Part shown: in pieces, positions 14,669 to 15,078 of the stretch
Layout of the letters: every line of letters starts with the position of its first letter
How positions within the stretch are numbered: position 1 is the stretch's first letter
Assembly: GCA_018830415.1 (NCBI GenBank)
Contig: JAHJSJ010000042.1
Location: 1 to 15,078 of the forward strand
Direction of reading: 5' to 3'
DNA: 15,078 bases
Source: Alphaproteobacteria bacterium
Lineage (GTDB): Bacteria > Pseudomonadota > Alphaproteobacteria > Sphingomonadales > Sphingomonadaceae
Translations under genes and position numbers: made by a program
The notes under the pieces: model-generated
What the model saw: only the letters and a program-made list of their open reading frames with translations
Database searches by the model: none
Told to the model about the DNA's origin: nothing

Positions 14669-15078
14669 ATGCGTCTGATACCAGCACTCTTGCCATTACT
14701 TCTGATCGCCACGCCATTGGCTGCCCAATCTGCTTTGCCAGACGAGCATGCTGTCACCATGGCGCTGGACGAGCATCCGACGGTCGTCGCAGCGCGTGCC
14801 CGGCTCGAAGCTGCCCGCGCCCGCGCAGAGGGTTTGCGCAGGGGACCGCATGAATTCACAGTGTCCGGAAGCTATACGCGCCGCAGCCTCGACACCGGCG
14901 GCGAGTTCGATGAATATGATGCCCAGCTCAGCCGCCCGATCCGCCTTCCCGGCAAGGCAAGGCTTGATCGCGAGATAGGACAATTCGGGATCGAGGCGGC
15001 CTCCAATCTGGCAGAAGATGCGCGCCATCAGGCAGCGCTCCTGCTTTCCAATTACTGGTTCGATTGGTTGTCGGCATC
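14669..15078 (+). CDS. TolC/CzcC-family outer-membrane channel, N-terminal part
   Basis: A frame opens at ATG 14669, one base after the pump stop, with a strong GGAGG site (14658-14662) six bases upstream inside the pump's last codons. It stays open for 136 codons to the window edge. It begins with a signal peptide ending near LAAQS. The mature part is helix-forming (MALDEHPTVVAARARLEAARARAEGL split over about 31-56) followed by VSGSYTRR and QLSRPIRLPGKARLDREIG. That is the usual start of OEP/TolC repeats, and the PIRLPGK segment is typical of CzcC-like channels. It would complete the tripartite pump across the outer membrane. Only the first third or so of the gene is visible. Confidence 0.9.
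   Translation, partial: MRLIPALLPLLLIATPLAAQSALPDEHAVTMALDEHPTVVAARARLEAARARAEGLRRGPHEFTVSGSYTRRSLDTGGEFDEYDAQLSRPIRLPGKARLDREIGQFGIEAASNLAEDARHQAALLLSNYWFDWLSA

Noticed and set aside
14100..14678. Plus-strand frame of 192 codons inside the pump gene
   Set aside because: It is out of frame within the conserved C-terminal helices of the RND pump, so it is a shadow frame.

Overview
The window reads as a GC-rich, densely packed alphaproteobacterial segment, most like the sphingomonad/Erythrobacter group. That placement is an inference from gene types, codon style and operon layout; no rRNA or marker gene is present to confirm it. Two functional blocks lie side by side: a sulfide/persulfide detoxification block (about 1-5551) and a copper/heavy-metal block (about 5635-15078).

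Sulfur block. A minus-strand operon runs from 4470 down past the left edge. In order of transcription it encodes an ETHE1/Blh-type persulfide dioxygenase, a small DUF442 (TIGR01244-type) phosphatase-like protein, a type II sulfide:quinone oxidoreductase (SQR), a SulP anion transporter with a STAS domain, and the first 16 codons of an unidentified protein. Several junctions overlap (ATGA or TGATG), which suggests translational coupling. Divergent from it lies a two-gene unit: a Prx6-like peroxiredoxin and an ArsR-family repressor related to BigR/SqrR. The 74-bp divergent region holds two overlapping promoter-like sequences and a short inverted repeat. In this model SQR oxidises H2S to persulfide, the dioxygenase oxidises the persulfide to sulfite, and SulP moves a sulfur oxyanion or another anion. 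The usual sensing cysteines of SqrR/BigR are absent from the ArsR protein, which contains no cysteine at all.

Metal block. On the plus strand are a small His/Met-rich DUF2946-type exported protein and a TonB-dependent receptor of the OprC/NosA copper class. Convergent with these, behind a perfect 12-bp hairpin terminator, is a two-component system (PhoQ/CusS-like kinase and OmpR-type regulator). Divergent from the regulator is a tripartite heavy-metal RND efflux operon: lipoprotein adaptor, RND pump and the beginning of a TolC/CzcC-type outer-membrane channel, cut by the right edge. The 115-bp region between regulator and adaptor contains a perfect TGACAA-N4-TTGTCA palindrome resembling CusR/CopR boxes. 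Receptor, H/M-rich protein and box point to copper, but by hand alignment the pump lacks the CusA methionine triad and the adaptor lacks Met/His metal sites, so the exported ion is uncertain.

No gene-free stretch longer than about 120 bases occurs. I saw no RNA genes, insertion sequences, CRISPR arrays, attachment sites or long repeats.
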